The notes under the pieces are model-generated. The model was not told the DNA's origin and made no database searches. It worked only from the letters and a program-made list of their open reading frames with translations. Below, piece after piece: positions 27,583-35,587 of a DNA stretch of 64,000 nucleotides. Source of the stretch: a bacterium (GTDB lineage Bacteria > Campylobacterota > Campylobacteria > Campylobacterales > Arcobacteraceae); assembly GCA_018816105.1 (NCBI GenBank), contig JAHIWE010000069.1, forward strand, positions 1 to 64,000, in the 5' to 3' direction. How positions within the stretch are numbered: position 1 is the stretch's first letter; each line of letters opens with the position of its first letter. Made by a program: the position numbers and the translations under genes.

Positions 27583-28233
27583 ATGAAATATGATAGATCA
27601 AAAAAGTTATTTGGTGAGGATGTTTTTGAGAAATTCAAAGATGTTAAACTAATACTTTTAGGAGTTGGTGGTGTTGGAAGCTTTGCTTTAGACGCACTTT
27701 ATAATACAGGAATTACAAATATTACAATCGTTGATTTTGATACTTATGAAGAATCAAATTTAAATAGACAAATGGGAAGCCAAGGTAATATTGGACGAAT
27801 TAAAGTTGAAGCTTTAAAAGAAAAATATCCAGAAGTTACCGCAATTCATGTAAAAATAACACCTGAGTGGATTGATAATTTTGATTTCTCATCATATGAT
27901 TATATTTTAGACGCAATTGATGATGTTAAGCCAAAAGTTCACCTAATTAAAAAACATTTTACTAAAATTATTAGTACAAGTGGTGGAGCGAAAAGAATAG
28001 ATCCAAGTAAGATTGAGTACATCTCTATTTGGGATACTTATAACGATCCATTTATAAAAAAAATAAGAACAGAATTAAAATCACAAGGTTTCAAAAAGAA
28101 GTTTAAAGTAATTTTTTCTTCTGAACTTCCTCTTTGTTTAGAGAAAGGAAGTTTTGAGGGGGTTACTGGTTCATTTGGTTTAATGATGGCTTCTGTGACC
28201 ATTCAAAAATTAATCAATAAATTCAGAAAATAA
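27583..28233 (+). CDS. tcdA: tRNA threonylcarbamoyladenosine dehydratase (ThiF/E1-like)
   Basis: ATP-dependent E1-like enzyme that cyclises t6A37 to ct6A in tRNA. 216 residues with the nucleotide loop LLGVGGVGSFALDAL (about 25-39), DFDTYEESNLNRQ (about 51-63), DAIDDVKPKV and a C-terminal GSFGLMMASVTI. This short form lacks a C-terminal rhodanese. MoeB or HesA would be alternatives, but the SNLNRQ spacing, length and lack of Zn cysteines favour TcdA. Confidence 0.82.
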   Translation: MKYDRSKKLFGEDVFEKFKDVKLILLGVGGVGSFALDALYNTGITNITIVDFDTYEESNLNRQMGSQGNIGRIKVEALKEKYPEVTAIHVKITPEWIDNFDFSSYDYILDAIDDVKPKVHLIKKHFTKIISTSGGAKRIDPSKIEYISIWDTYNDPFIKKIRTELKSQGFKKKFKVIFSSELPLCLEKGSFEGVTGSFGLMMASVTIQKLINKFRK

Positions 28234-28297
28234 CTTAAAGTTTCTTAAAGAAAAAAACATATATAATAAATAACATACACTTATAAAAAGGATTCTC

Positions 28298-29206
28298 ATG
28301 AGCGGTATTAGTGGTAGTGTTGAACAAATGACACAAGCGCATCTTAGAAATGTTCAACAGTTGGCAGTATTTTATACTGGTCATAACAACATTTACGCAA
28401 TTAACATAGCAAAAGTTAAAGCTTTTATAATTACTGAAGAAGTAGCTATCAATGATACACCAAGAGATACAAATATAATTGCAGGAATTGCAACTATTAG
28501 AGGTGAACCTGTAACTTTAATCAACCTTGATGCATGGCTTGGACTTCCAGCACTTGAAGTAAAAGATTATAAGCTAATTATTTTTTGTGAGTTTAATCAT
28601 AAGAAAATTGGTTTCTTAGTAAAAGATATGCTTGATATTGTAGAAAAAACTACACAAGATTTAAGACATACAGAAGAAACAAACTCTAAAATAACATATA
28701 CGACATATGTAAAAGTAAATAATAAAGATGAACTTTGCACTGTATTTAATGCAGAACAACTTTTAAGAGATATTCACTGGACAAATGATGGTGAAGATGA
28801 AGTTCGAAAATATGTAGATGATAAACTTGAGTCAAATAAAGTAATTCTAGCAGCAGAAGATTCAGGAGTTGCAAGAGAAGTTTTAAATAAATTCTTCAAA
28901 AAAACAGGTGTAAGATTTGAGATATATTCAAATGGCGAATTACTAATAAAAAGATTAGAAGAATTAAATCCAAATGATATAGGTATGGTACTTACAGATA
29001 TTGAAATGCCAGGAACTGATGGATATCAAGTTGCTTCTTATGTAAAAAACAATAAAAAGTTTGAACATATACCTGTAATTGTAAACTCATCTATGACAAC
29101 AGATGCAGTAAGAGGAAAAATGAATAAAATTGGAGTTGATGGATTTGTAGGTAAAACTGATATACCTAATTTATTTGAATTAACAAAAAAACATTTACTT
29201 CGTTAA
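28298..29206 (+). CDS. cheV: Chemotaxis coupling protein CheV (CheW-REC fusion)
   Basis: 302 residues: N-terminal CheW-like domain (about 20-165) that links receptors with CheA, and a C-terminal receiver domain (about 175-302) with acidic pocket AAEDS, phospho-acceptor Asp in LTDIEMPGTDGYQ, a Ser in NSSM and Lys in VGKTDIP. This is the typical CheV of Campylobacterota, which often have several copies. TATAAT at 28262-28267 and AAAAGG before the ATG. It is a single-gene unit ending in a strong terminator. Confidence 0.93.
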   Translation: MSGISGSVEQMTQAHLRNVQQLAVFYTGHNNIYAINIAKVKAFIITEEVAINDTPRDTNIIAGIATIRGEPVTLINLDAWLGLPALEVKDYKLIIFCEFNHKKIGFLVKDMLDIVEKTTQDLRHTEETNSKITYTTYVKVNNKDELCTVFNAEQLLRDIHWTNDGEDEVRKYVDDKLESNKVILAAEDSGVAREVLNKFFKKTGVRFEIYSNGELLIKRLEELNPNDIGMVLTDIEMPGTDGYQVASYVKNNKKFEHIPVIVNSSMTTDAVRGKMNKIGVDGFVGKTDIPNLFELTKKHLLR

Positions 29207-29212
29207 ACCTAT

Positions 29213-29246
29213 AAAATAAGATGAGATTATTTTCTCATCTTATTTT
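29213..29246. terminator. Strong bidirectional terminator (cheV/argH)
   Basis: AAAATAAGATGAGA (29213-29226) pairs perfectly over 14 bp with TCTCATCTTATTTT (29233-29246), with a 6-base loop and A/T tails on both sides. It separates convergent cheV and argH. Confidence 0.9.
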
Positions 29247-29264
29247 CTTTACTTATTTTTTAAA

Positions 29265-30656
29265 CTATTTATTACTTATCCACTCTTCAAAATATTTAAT
29301 TTGATTTTCAGTTTGCATTGATGATGTTCCACCAAATGAGTTTCTAGCATTCATTGAGTTTCTTAAATCTAAATACATTACAATTTCTTCACTTACATTT
29401 TTAAGTTCATCAGAAGCAGATCTTATTTCCTCAATATTTAATTCACTAATATCTTTGTTTAATTCATTTGCTTTTGTAACTACATCTTTTGTAATATAAT
29501 AAGCTGTTCTAAAAGGCATGTTTTGTTTTTGAACTAAAAAATCTGCTAAATCAGTAGCACTCAAGTGCCCTATTTTACAAGCTTTTTCCATTTTATCAGT
29601 GTTTACAATCATTGTTTTTATAACTTCATTCAATATTGAAATTGAAATTTCAACAGTTTTTACTGAATCAAATACACCCTCTTTATCTTCTTGAGTATCT
29701 TTATTATAAGCTAGTGGTAAACCTTTCATAACTGTGAAAAGTGAAATTAAATTTCCATAAACACGTCCTGTTTTACCTCTTAGAAGTTCTGGAACATCAG
29801 GATTCTTCTTTTGTGGCATAATAGAACTTGTTGTTGCATACTCATCACTCATTCTTACAAATTGAAACTCATATGATGACCAAAGAATCAACTCTTCAGA
29901 AATTCTGCTTATATGCATCATACAAGTAGAGATATTAAATAAAATCTCTAAAGCAAAATCTCTATCTGAAACTGTATCCATTGCATGAATAGTTGGAGAT
30001 ATAAATCCTAATTTTTGTGAAGTTGAATCTCTATTTATATTATGAGGAGTTCCTGCAAGTGCAGCACTTCCAAGAGGACAATAGTTATTTCTTTCATATG
30101 AACTTTCAAATCTTTCAAAATCTCTTTTAAACATATTTGCATAAGCTAATAAATGATATCCAAAGTTAAGCGGTTGGGCATGTTGTAAGTGCGTCATACC
30201 TGGAATTAACGTAGTTGTGTAATTTCCTGCAACATTTACAAAAGTTTCAACTAACTCTTTTAGTTGCTCTTTAATACTAATTGATTTATCTTGAACATAA
30301 AGTCTGAAATCAGTTGCAACTTGGTCATTTCTACTTCGTGCTGTATGAAGTCTTTTACCTGGTTCACCTACAATTTCAGTTAGTCTTGTTTCAACTGCCA
30401 TATGAATATCTTCATATGCTAGTGAAAATTTAAATTCTCCACTTTCAATTTCATTTTTTACTTGTAAAAGTCCTGTTTCAATTGCTTTTTGTTCCTCAAT
30501 TGTTAAGATACCTTGTTCACAAAGCATTTGTGAGTGAGCAATTGAGCCTTTGATATCTTGAGCATAAAGCTCTTTATCAAACATAATTGAAGCGTTAAAC
30601 TCATCTAGTATTTGTGCATTTGTATTTTTTAAAATTTGATTGTTTTGATTTGCCAT
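29265..30656 (-). CDS. argH: Argininosuccinate lyase
   Basis: Last step of arginine synthesis, splitting argininosuccinate into arginine and fumarate. 463 residues of the fumarase/aspartase superfamily, with the [12 protein letters not shown] motif (about 108-119), [10 protein letters not shown] (about 157-166) and the mobile signature loop [11 protein letters not shown] (about 281-291). Length as usual. Single-gene unit. Confidence 0.95.
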   Translation of the reverse strand: MANQNNQILKNTNAQILDEFNASIMFDKELYAQDIKGSIAHSQMLCEQGILTIEEQKAIETGLLQVKNEIESGEFKFSLAYEDIHMAVETRLTEIVGEPGKRLHTARSRNDQVATDFRLYVQDKSISIKEQLKELVETFVNVAGNYTTTLIPGMTHLQHAQPLNFGYHLLAYANMFKRDFERFESSYERNNYCPLGSAALAGTPHNINRDSTSQKLGFISPTIHAMDTVSDRDFALEILFNISTCMMHISRISEELILWSSYEFQFVRMSDEYATTSSIMPQKKNPDVPELLRGKTGRVYGNLISLFTVMKGLPLAYNKDTQEDKEGVFDSVKTVEISISILNEVIKTMIVNTDKMEKACKIGHLSATDLADFLVQKQNMPFRTAYYITKDVVTKANELNKDISELNIEEIRSASDELKNVSEEIVMYLDLRNSMNARNSFGGTSSMQTENQIKYFEEWISNK

Positions 30657-30714
30657 TTGGTTCCCTAAATTATAATGTACCTAAAAATTAGGCAACATTA
30701 TAACACAAGTGAGA

Positions 30715-31983
30715 TTATTTAAAAGAAGATAAGTCCATAGGATCAGTTTTTGATATATTTATATATTTTTTTATGGCAACTATACAGTTTATTAAAAAAA
30801 TCATATTTGACATAAAAAATAAAGTTGCAGCTAAGTAAATTAAATCATTCTCAAAATAAGCTAATACAAAAAATAGTATTGAACTAAGATGAACAAAGAA
30901 ATTAATCTTAATATATTTTTCATCTATAAACTCTCTTATTGTTGGAAGTTTAAAATAACCCTTAGAATTTAGATGAAACCATGCTAAAAATGGAATTATT
31001 TTATAAACCATACCTTGAAGTAAAGAGTATAAAAATCCAAAAGCAAAAATTATTGCTAAAATATAATTTGTCTCAAAAATAGAAAACAACCAAATAACTT
31101 GTGATAAAACTAACATAGATAAAGAAAATTTCCAATACCATAAAGTCACATCAAAAACAGGTCTTCTTCTATTATTTAGTGATTTTAATCCATAATATGC
31201 AAATAAAATTATAATAGATGTAAAAATGATTTTTAATATTAAAAAATTTATATCAAAATATAAAAATAAAGAAGCTAGAAATAAAAATAAAAAAAGAACT
31301 AAAGGAACTCTATTTTGTATATATTTAGGAAAATCAAGTGCCACATAAAACATAGGAATAACTTGAAATGAAACTCCCATAATAAGTAATAGTGCAAAAC
31401 CAAATAAACCAAAAAGAATATGCATATTCACTAAAGCATAATGAAAAACAGAAAAATTCAAACTAATATGAGATATTGCTAAAACAAGACCTAATAGAAG
31501 AGTTATTAATCCAGATACACTAAATAGCCTCATAGTTTTTACTGTTGATGTAAGATACTCAACTTTAAATAACAATTTAATAGATACTACAAAAAATGTA
31601 AAAAAAGATATAGCTAAAAATAAAACACCTATATGCAATAAAAATCTTATTTCTAAAATAAAAGAAAAACTCATAAAAAGTGTTCCTAATACCAAAGAGC
31701 TATGAACAATAGATGCAAATAGTTTTGACTTTTTTACAACTGCACCTGCTAGAACGGGCATCATTTGCTGCATCGCTCCAAAAATTATCATAGATAAAAT
31801 TCCAAGGGTAAACAGATGAACTATTCCTATGGCTTTTTGTGAGTATTGATTTGAAACTTCATTAAAAGGTAAAAAGAGAAAAACTAAAGAGATAAGTACT
31901 CCAAAAATCGGAGCACTTAAAAAAAATCTAAAAGGCACACTAACAGAGGGTGCTTGTTCTAAACTTAAACCTTTATTGAACAT
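30715..31983 (-). CDS. 12-helix membrane protein resembling NnrS/haem-copper oxidase subunit I
   Basis: 422 residues almost entirely of membrane helices (about 12). Histidines sit inside or next to helices in motifs such as IVHLFTLGILSMIIFGAM (H56), VHSSLVLG (H94), VNMHILFGLFGF (about H187) and LAWFHLNSKG. A TLG-x5-GAM-QQM-PV pattern near residues 59-78 recalls NnrS and stand-alone haem-copper-oxidase-like proteins. Family assignment is tentative. It follows the hemerythrin gene by 2 bases and shares its FNR-box promoter, which suggests a role with NO, O2 or redox metals; that role is inference. Confidence 0.55.
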   Translation of the reverse strand: MFNKGLSLEQAPSVSVPFRFFLSAPIFGVLISLVFLFLPFNEVSNQYSQKAIGIVHLFTLGILSMIIFGAMQQMMPVLAGAVVKKSKLFASIVHSSLVLGTLFMSFSFILEIRFLLHIGVLFLAISFFTFFVVSIKLLFKVEYLTSTVKTMRLFSVSGLITLLLGLVLAISHISLNFSVFHYALVNMHILFGLFGFALLLIMGVSFQVIPMFYVALDFPKYIQNRVPLVLFLFLFLASLFLYFDINFLILKIIFTSIIILFAYYGLKSLNNRRRPVFDVTLWYWKFSLSMLVLSQVIWLFSIFETNYILAIIFAFGFLYSLLQGMVYKIIPFLAWFHLNSKGYFKLPTIREFIDEKYIKINFFVHLSSILFFVLAYFENDLIYLAATLFFMSNMIFLINCIVAIKKYINISKTDPMDLSSFK

Positions 31984-31985
31984 TT

Positions 31986-32420
31986 TTATATAGCTTTCAT
32001 ATTCTCAATAACTTGAGGAACAAGTGAAGCTAAATGAACATCAGCCATAGCATAAAGCATTTGTTCTTCTTTCATATTATGTTGTTGCATTAACATCATT
32101 AAACTTTCACTTACACCAAAAAAATGATTTTTATCTTTTTTGTCTAAATCCTCTTGTAAAGCATTTAATAACTGTCTCATTTGATCATGTTCCATTCTCA
32201 TAATCATAGTAGGACCTTGTGTCATACCTGTTACATCTTCAAAAGTTGGAAACATAACTTTTTCTTCCATATCAAAATGGTGTAATAAATCTGTTATAAA
32301 TTTATTTAGTTTAATTGCTGATTCTTCCCAATCACCACTTGCTACTGCATTTTCTAAATTTGCAAACTCTTCATCACATGCTCTGTGATCTGCTGTTAAA
32401 AAAGATGAAATTGTACTCAT
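31986..32420 (-). CDS. Hemerythrin-domain (HHE) protein
   Basis: 144 residues forming a four-helix bundle with di-iron ligand motifs: TADHRACDEEF (H13), LLHHFDMEEKVMFPTFE (HxxxE, about 50-66), MEHDQMRQLL (about 81-90) and QQHNMKEEQMLYAMAD (HxxxE, about 113-128). HHE proteins bind O2 or NO or repair iron-sulphur centres (RIC/YtfE-like); length and a missing N-terminal ScdA region do not decide between them. It is transcribed with the 12-helix protein from a promoter with a class II-type FNR box. Confidence 0.85.
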   Translation of the reverse strand: MSTISSFLTADHRACDEEFANLENAVASGDWEESAIKLNKFITDLLHHFDMEEKVMFPTFEDVTGMTQGPTMIMRMEHDQMRQLLNALQEDLDKKDKNHFFGVSESLMMLMQQHNMKEEQMLYAMADVHLASLVPQVIENMKAI

Positions 32421-32448
32421 AATATTTGCCTTATAATATATTTTTTAC

Positions 32449-32454
32449 ATTATA
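32449..32454 (-). promoter_or_regulatory. -10 element of the hemerythrin operon
   Basis: TATAAT on the minus strand, 29 bases before the hemerythrin ATG. A start about 7 bases on would place the FNR-type box at 32477-32490 centred near -41.5. Confidence 0.6.
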
Positions 32455-32476
32455 AGTAAAATAGTAAAAAATTTAA

Positions 32477-32490
32477 TTGATAGTAATCAA
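32477..32490 (-). promoter_or_regulatory. Perfect FNR-type box upstream of hemerythrin
   Basis: TTGAT-AGTA-ATCAA matches the CRP/FNR family consensus TTGAT-N4-ATCAA at all ten specified positions. It is centred about 41.5 bases from the predicted transcription start of the hemerythrin gene, the position used by class II activators. It lies just after the stop codon of the 60-residue gene. Confidence 0.75.
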
Positions 32491-32492
32491 TA

Positions 32493-32675
32493 TTAATTTT
32501 CCTCAATCTCTGCAATTGCATCTTTTATAATATATAAAATCTTACTTCTTGCATTATCTTCATCATTTTCAGGAACATCCCATCCTACAATTGACATATA
32601 TTTATCAACTAATGCTTTTACATCATCAACAATTGAATCATGTAATTGAGCTAATTCTTTATCTTGTGCATTCAT
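32493..32675 (-). CDS. Small acidic protein, unknown function
   Basis: 60 residues, MNAQDKELAQLHDS start, helix-forming, with a central GWDVPENDED loop and acidic C-terminus (AIAEIEEN). AGGAAA lies 7 bases before the ATG, and codon use is like the neighbours. No family recognised. Same strand as the hemerythrin gene but separated from it by that gene's promoter. Confidence 0.6.
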   Translation of the reverse strand: MNAQDKELAQLHDSIVDDVKALVDKYMSIVGWDVPENDEDNARSKILYIIKDAIAEIEEN

Positions 32676-32787
32676 TTTTTTTCCTAATTAGAACTTTTTT
32701 AACTATATTTTATTTTTATTATTGAATAATAACTGTTATAATACAATATAATAAAAGTATATACAATAAATTATAAGGTTTTATGTT

Positions 32788-34035
32788 TTGGGACAAATAA
32801 GAGAATTAACTAAAAATACATTAACAAAACTAAAAGAAGAAAACAAAGATACCCTTCCAAGTAATTATTTTATTGAGTTCAAAAAACAAGCAGATTTATC
32901 AAACATAGAAATTGAAGAGTTTGAATTATTTGATAAAATCAAAGATGCTCTAACAAATGATGAAAAAAAATCAAATGATATTCAAAACTTCAAAGAATTA
33001 GCCATAATTTTAGCAAAAAGAGTTAGCTCAGATGAATTAAAAAAATTGATCAATGCTTTTGATGAAATTTTAAAACCATCTATTGATTTTACTCACTTTG
33101 AAGATATAGAAAATTTCATTGCAAAAACTTTAAATGAACCAAAAAATATAATTACAGATAGTGCTATAAATGAATTAAAAGAGATTTCTAAAAATAGAGT
33201 TAATAAAGATAGAAGAAATCTAAAAGATAAAACAGATGATATTGTTAAATTAACTTCATTAATGAGTAGATATTTTGATAAAACTCTAAGTGATAGTGAA
33301 AATTCAACAGATGAAATAATGAAAATCAAAGATGAATTAATTACCCTGAATATTTCAAATGCATCACAAAGAGAATTAAAAATTGTACAATCAAAACTAA
33401 TTGATACTATATATAAAATAGAGAATTCTATACAAATAAATAAAACCATACTTAAAGATAATAAAGAAAGATTTAGCAACTTACATAAACAAATTGAAGA
33501 ATTACAAAAAGAGTTACTAATAGCTAAAGAAGAAAAAGAAACTGATTTTTTAACTAATATATTAAATAGACGGGCATATCATCATGAAATAGAAAAAATG
33601 GAAAAAAAATACTCTATGTTTGAAAATAATTATGCAATAATTTTTTATGATATAGATTTTTTTAAAAATATAAATGACATTTATGGGCATACTTGTGGAG
33701 ATGCTGTTCTTAAAAATTTTGCAAGTATTTTAAAAAGATTAACAAGAAAAGAAGATGTAATTGCTAGATATGGGGGAGAAGAGTTTATTGCACTTGTAAA
33801 TTATGAAGAAGAAATTGAAATACAAAGATATATAAAAAGAGTAAAAGAGACTATTACTTCAACAAATTTTATTTATAAAAAAAATAATATCCCTATTAGA
33901 TTTAGTGCAGGTGTTACTTTTAGAAAAGATTATGAATCATACCTCGACGCCAAAAAGAAAGCTGATGAACTTTTATACCAAGCTAAACATAAAGGTCGAG
34001 ATAAAATTATATTTGATAATGGAATAGAATTTTAG
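32788..34035 (+). CDS. Diguanylate cyclase (GGDEF protein)
   Basis: 415 residues. The N-terminal 240 are helical and charged, ending in a coiled coil (about 205-250) and containing a four-helix-like sensor region without membrane segments. The C-terminal GGDEF domain starts KETDFLTNILNRRAY and has YDIDFFKNINDIYGH and the active-site form GGEEF (about 329-333), so cyclic-di-GMP synthesis is likely. No RxxD inhibitory site is evident upstream. The start is TTG 32788; the nearby ATG at 32783 is out of frame and stops after five codons. The 3' end overlaps the TSUP gene by 4 bases, tail to tail. Confidence 0.85.
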   Translation: MGQIRELTKNTLTKLKEENKDTLPSNYFIEFKKQADLSNIEIEEFELFDKIKDALTNDEKKSNDIQNFKELAIILAKRVSSDELKKLINAFDEILKPSIDFTHFEDIENFIAKTLNEPKNIITDSAINELKEISKNRVNKDRRNLKDKTDDIVKLTSLMSRYFDKTLSDSENSTDEIMKIKDELITLNISNASQRELKIVQSKLIDTIYKIENSIQINKTILKDNKERFSNLHKQIEELQKELLIAKEEKETDFLTNILNRRAYHHEIEKMEKKYSMFENNYAIIFYDIDFFKNINDIYGHTCGDAVLKNFASILKRLTRKEDVIARYGGEEFIALVNYEEEIEIQRYIKRVKETITSTNFIYKKNNIPIRFSAGVTFRKDYESYLDAKKKADELLYQAKHKGRDKIIFDNGIEF

Positions 34036-34799
34036 TCAAGTATTATTTTAATAATATTTGCTAATAACATAAAGATCAAGACAAAAATCAAAACTTTTTT
34101 AATAAAAACTTCTCCACCTTTTATAGCATAATGGCTTCCTATATAAGAACCCAACATATTGGCAATAGCCATAGGAATAGCAATCATCCATAATACTTTT
34201 CCAGCCATAACAAAAGCTATCGCAGATCCCACATTTGTTGCTAAATTTAGAGGTTTTGTAGATGCAGTTGAAATAATATAATCCAAATGTAAAAACTTTT
34301 TCATAGAAATAGTCATATAAGTTCCAGTACCAGGCCCTAAAAGTCCATCATAAAAACCAATTGGAGCAGTTGCTAGGATAATATTTTTATTCGTTAATTT
34401 AGTATTTTCTTCTTTTATTTCTGAACTTTTTTTAAGTAAAAAAATCAAAGCAACAGGAATTGCAATTAGAATAGCCCATTGAATAATATCATCAGGAATA
34501 TACATAACTAATTTACTTCCAATATAAGAAGCTAATAAGCAAGGAAGAATAGCAATACTTACAACTTTTATAGAGATTTTTTTACTTAAAAAATATTTTA
34601 TTGTTGCCATTAAAGTACCAAAAAGACTAGCCATTTTATTTGTCGCTAATACAAAAATAGGAGGAATTCCACTATATAAAAGAACAGGTACCTGAATCAT
34701 CCCTCCACCTCCTGCAATTGAATCAATATAACCTGCAATAAAACCTGTAATTATAAATATAATAATCCATGTTAATGTAATATCTTGTAAAAATTCCAT
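34032..34799 (-). CDS. TSUP-family transporter (TauE/SafE)
   Basis: 255 residues with about eight membrane helices in two homologous halves. Each half has the family pattern: IAGYIDSIAGGGGMIQVP (about 22-39) and GFYDGLLGPGTGTYM (about 152-166). TSUP proteins export or import sulphite, sulphoacetate or organic anions; substrate is not readable here. Convergent with the diguanylate cyclase gene. Confidence 0.85.
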   Translation of the reverse strand: MEFLQDITLTWIIIFIITGFIAGYIDSIAGGGGMIQVPVLLYSGIPPIFVLATNKMASLFGTLMATIKYFLSKKISIKVVSIAILPCLLASYIGSKLVMYIPDDIIQWAILIAIPVALIFLLKKSSEIKEENTKLTNKNIILATAPIGFYDGLLGPGTGTYMTISMKKFLHLDYIISTASTKPLNLATNVGSAIAFVMAGKVLWMIAIPMAIANMLGSYIGSHYAIKGGEVFIKKVLIFVLIFMLLANIIKIILD

Positions 34800-34884
34800 A
34801 TATACTCTTTTAATTTTTAGGGAAGTATATCTAAAAGTTATATAAAAGTTTTATGATAATTTCAATTTAAAAAAGATTTATCTA

Positions 34885-35520
34885 TTATGACCAAAGTTGT
34901 AAACTAGGTAGATGTGAAATAGCTTTTATAATATCAGTTTTAGAAATAATACCAGCCAAAACATCATTTTCTCCAACGATAGGAAGAGCATCCAATTCAA
35001 AATCAACCATAACCTTTGCGATTCTTCTAATATCAGATATAGGATCAGCTGTTATAAGCTCTAATAATTTAATATCATCTATTTTTTTATTTAAAATATA
35101 TTTACTATTTTCAATATCATCCATTAATAAATCTAGAATCATTTTTTTACTTATCATACCAACAATTTTTTTTCCAAATGAAACAACAGGCATTTGATCA
35201 ATATCAAATTTAATTAAAGAGTTATAAGCATCATTTACTGTTGATTGAACATCAATATAAATGCAATTCTTAGTCATTATATCTTTTGCATGATACACAG
35301 GTTCTGAAGTATCAATATTTGCCATTTTTTTATATTGATTTAAAGCATCATCTTTATCTTTTTTTTGTTCTTTATTGTCTTTATTTTTACCTAATTCTTG
35401 AATAAATCCTTCATCTGGTTTTAATCTTGTTTCAGATAATTCATCAATATTTTTAAGATTATATAGATTATCAACAGTACTTCTAAAACCTACATTTCCA
35501 TTTTTATATATTGCAAACAT
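34885..35520 (-). CDS. Tandem CBS-domain protein
   Basis: 211 residues: an N-terminal region of about 80 with a lysine/aspartate-rich linker (GKNKDNKEQKKDKDD), then two CBS motifs (about 85-140 and 145-205). Visible segments are AKDIMTKNCIYID, DIDQMPVV, ELDALPIVGENDVLAGIISKTDI. Such pairs usually sense adenosyl ligands. No catalytic domain is attached. A 12-bp palindrome ATGATTAATCAT lies 19-30 bases upstream of the start. Confidence 0.75.
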   Translation of the reverse strand: MFAIYKNGNVGFRSTVDNLYNLKNIDELSETRLKPDEGFIQELGKNKDNKEQKKDKDDALNQYKKMANIDTSEPVYHAKDIMTKNCIYIDVQSTVNDAYNSLIKFDIDQMPVVSFGKKIVGMISKKMILDLLMDDIENSKYILNKKIDDIKLLELITADPISDIRRIAKVMVDFELDALPIVGENDVLAGIISKTDIIKAISHLPSLQLWS

Positions 35521-35587
35521 CTAAAATCCTTTTTTAATATGATTAATCATAAGATAAATTATATAATAGATTGTTAATAAGAAAGAT

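Noticed and set aside
30715-31983. Calling the 12-helix protein NnrS outright
   Set aside because: The typical NnrS motifs could not be recognised; only general layout and a few His positions agree.
33093-33479. A 128-codon minus-strand frame opposite the diguanylate cyclase gene
   Set aside because: Low-complexity Ser/Leu/Ile product mirroring the coiled coil of the real gene.
35539-35550. ATGATTAATCAT palindrome as an FNR box before the CBS gene
   Set aside because: Arms are shorter and the spacer wrong for TTGAT-N4-ATCAA; short AT-rich palindromes are common here.
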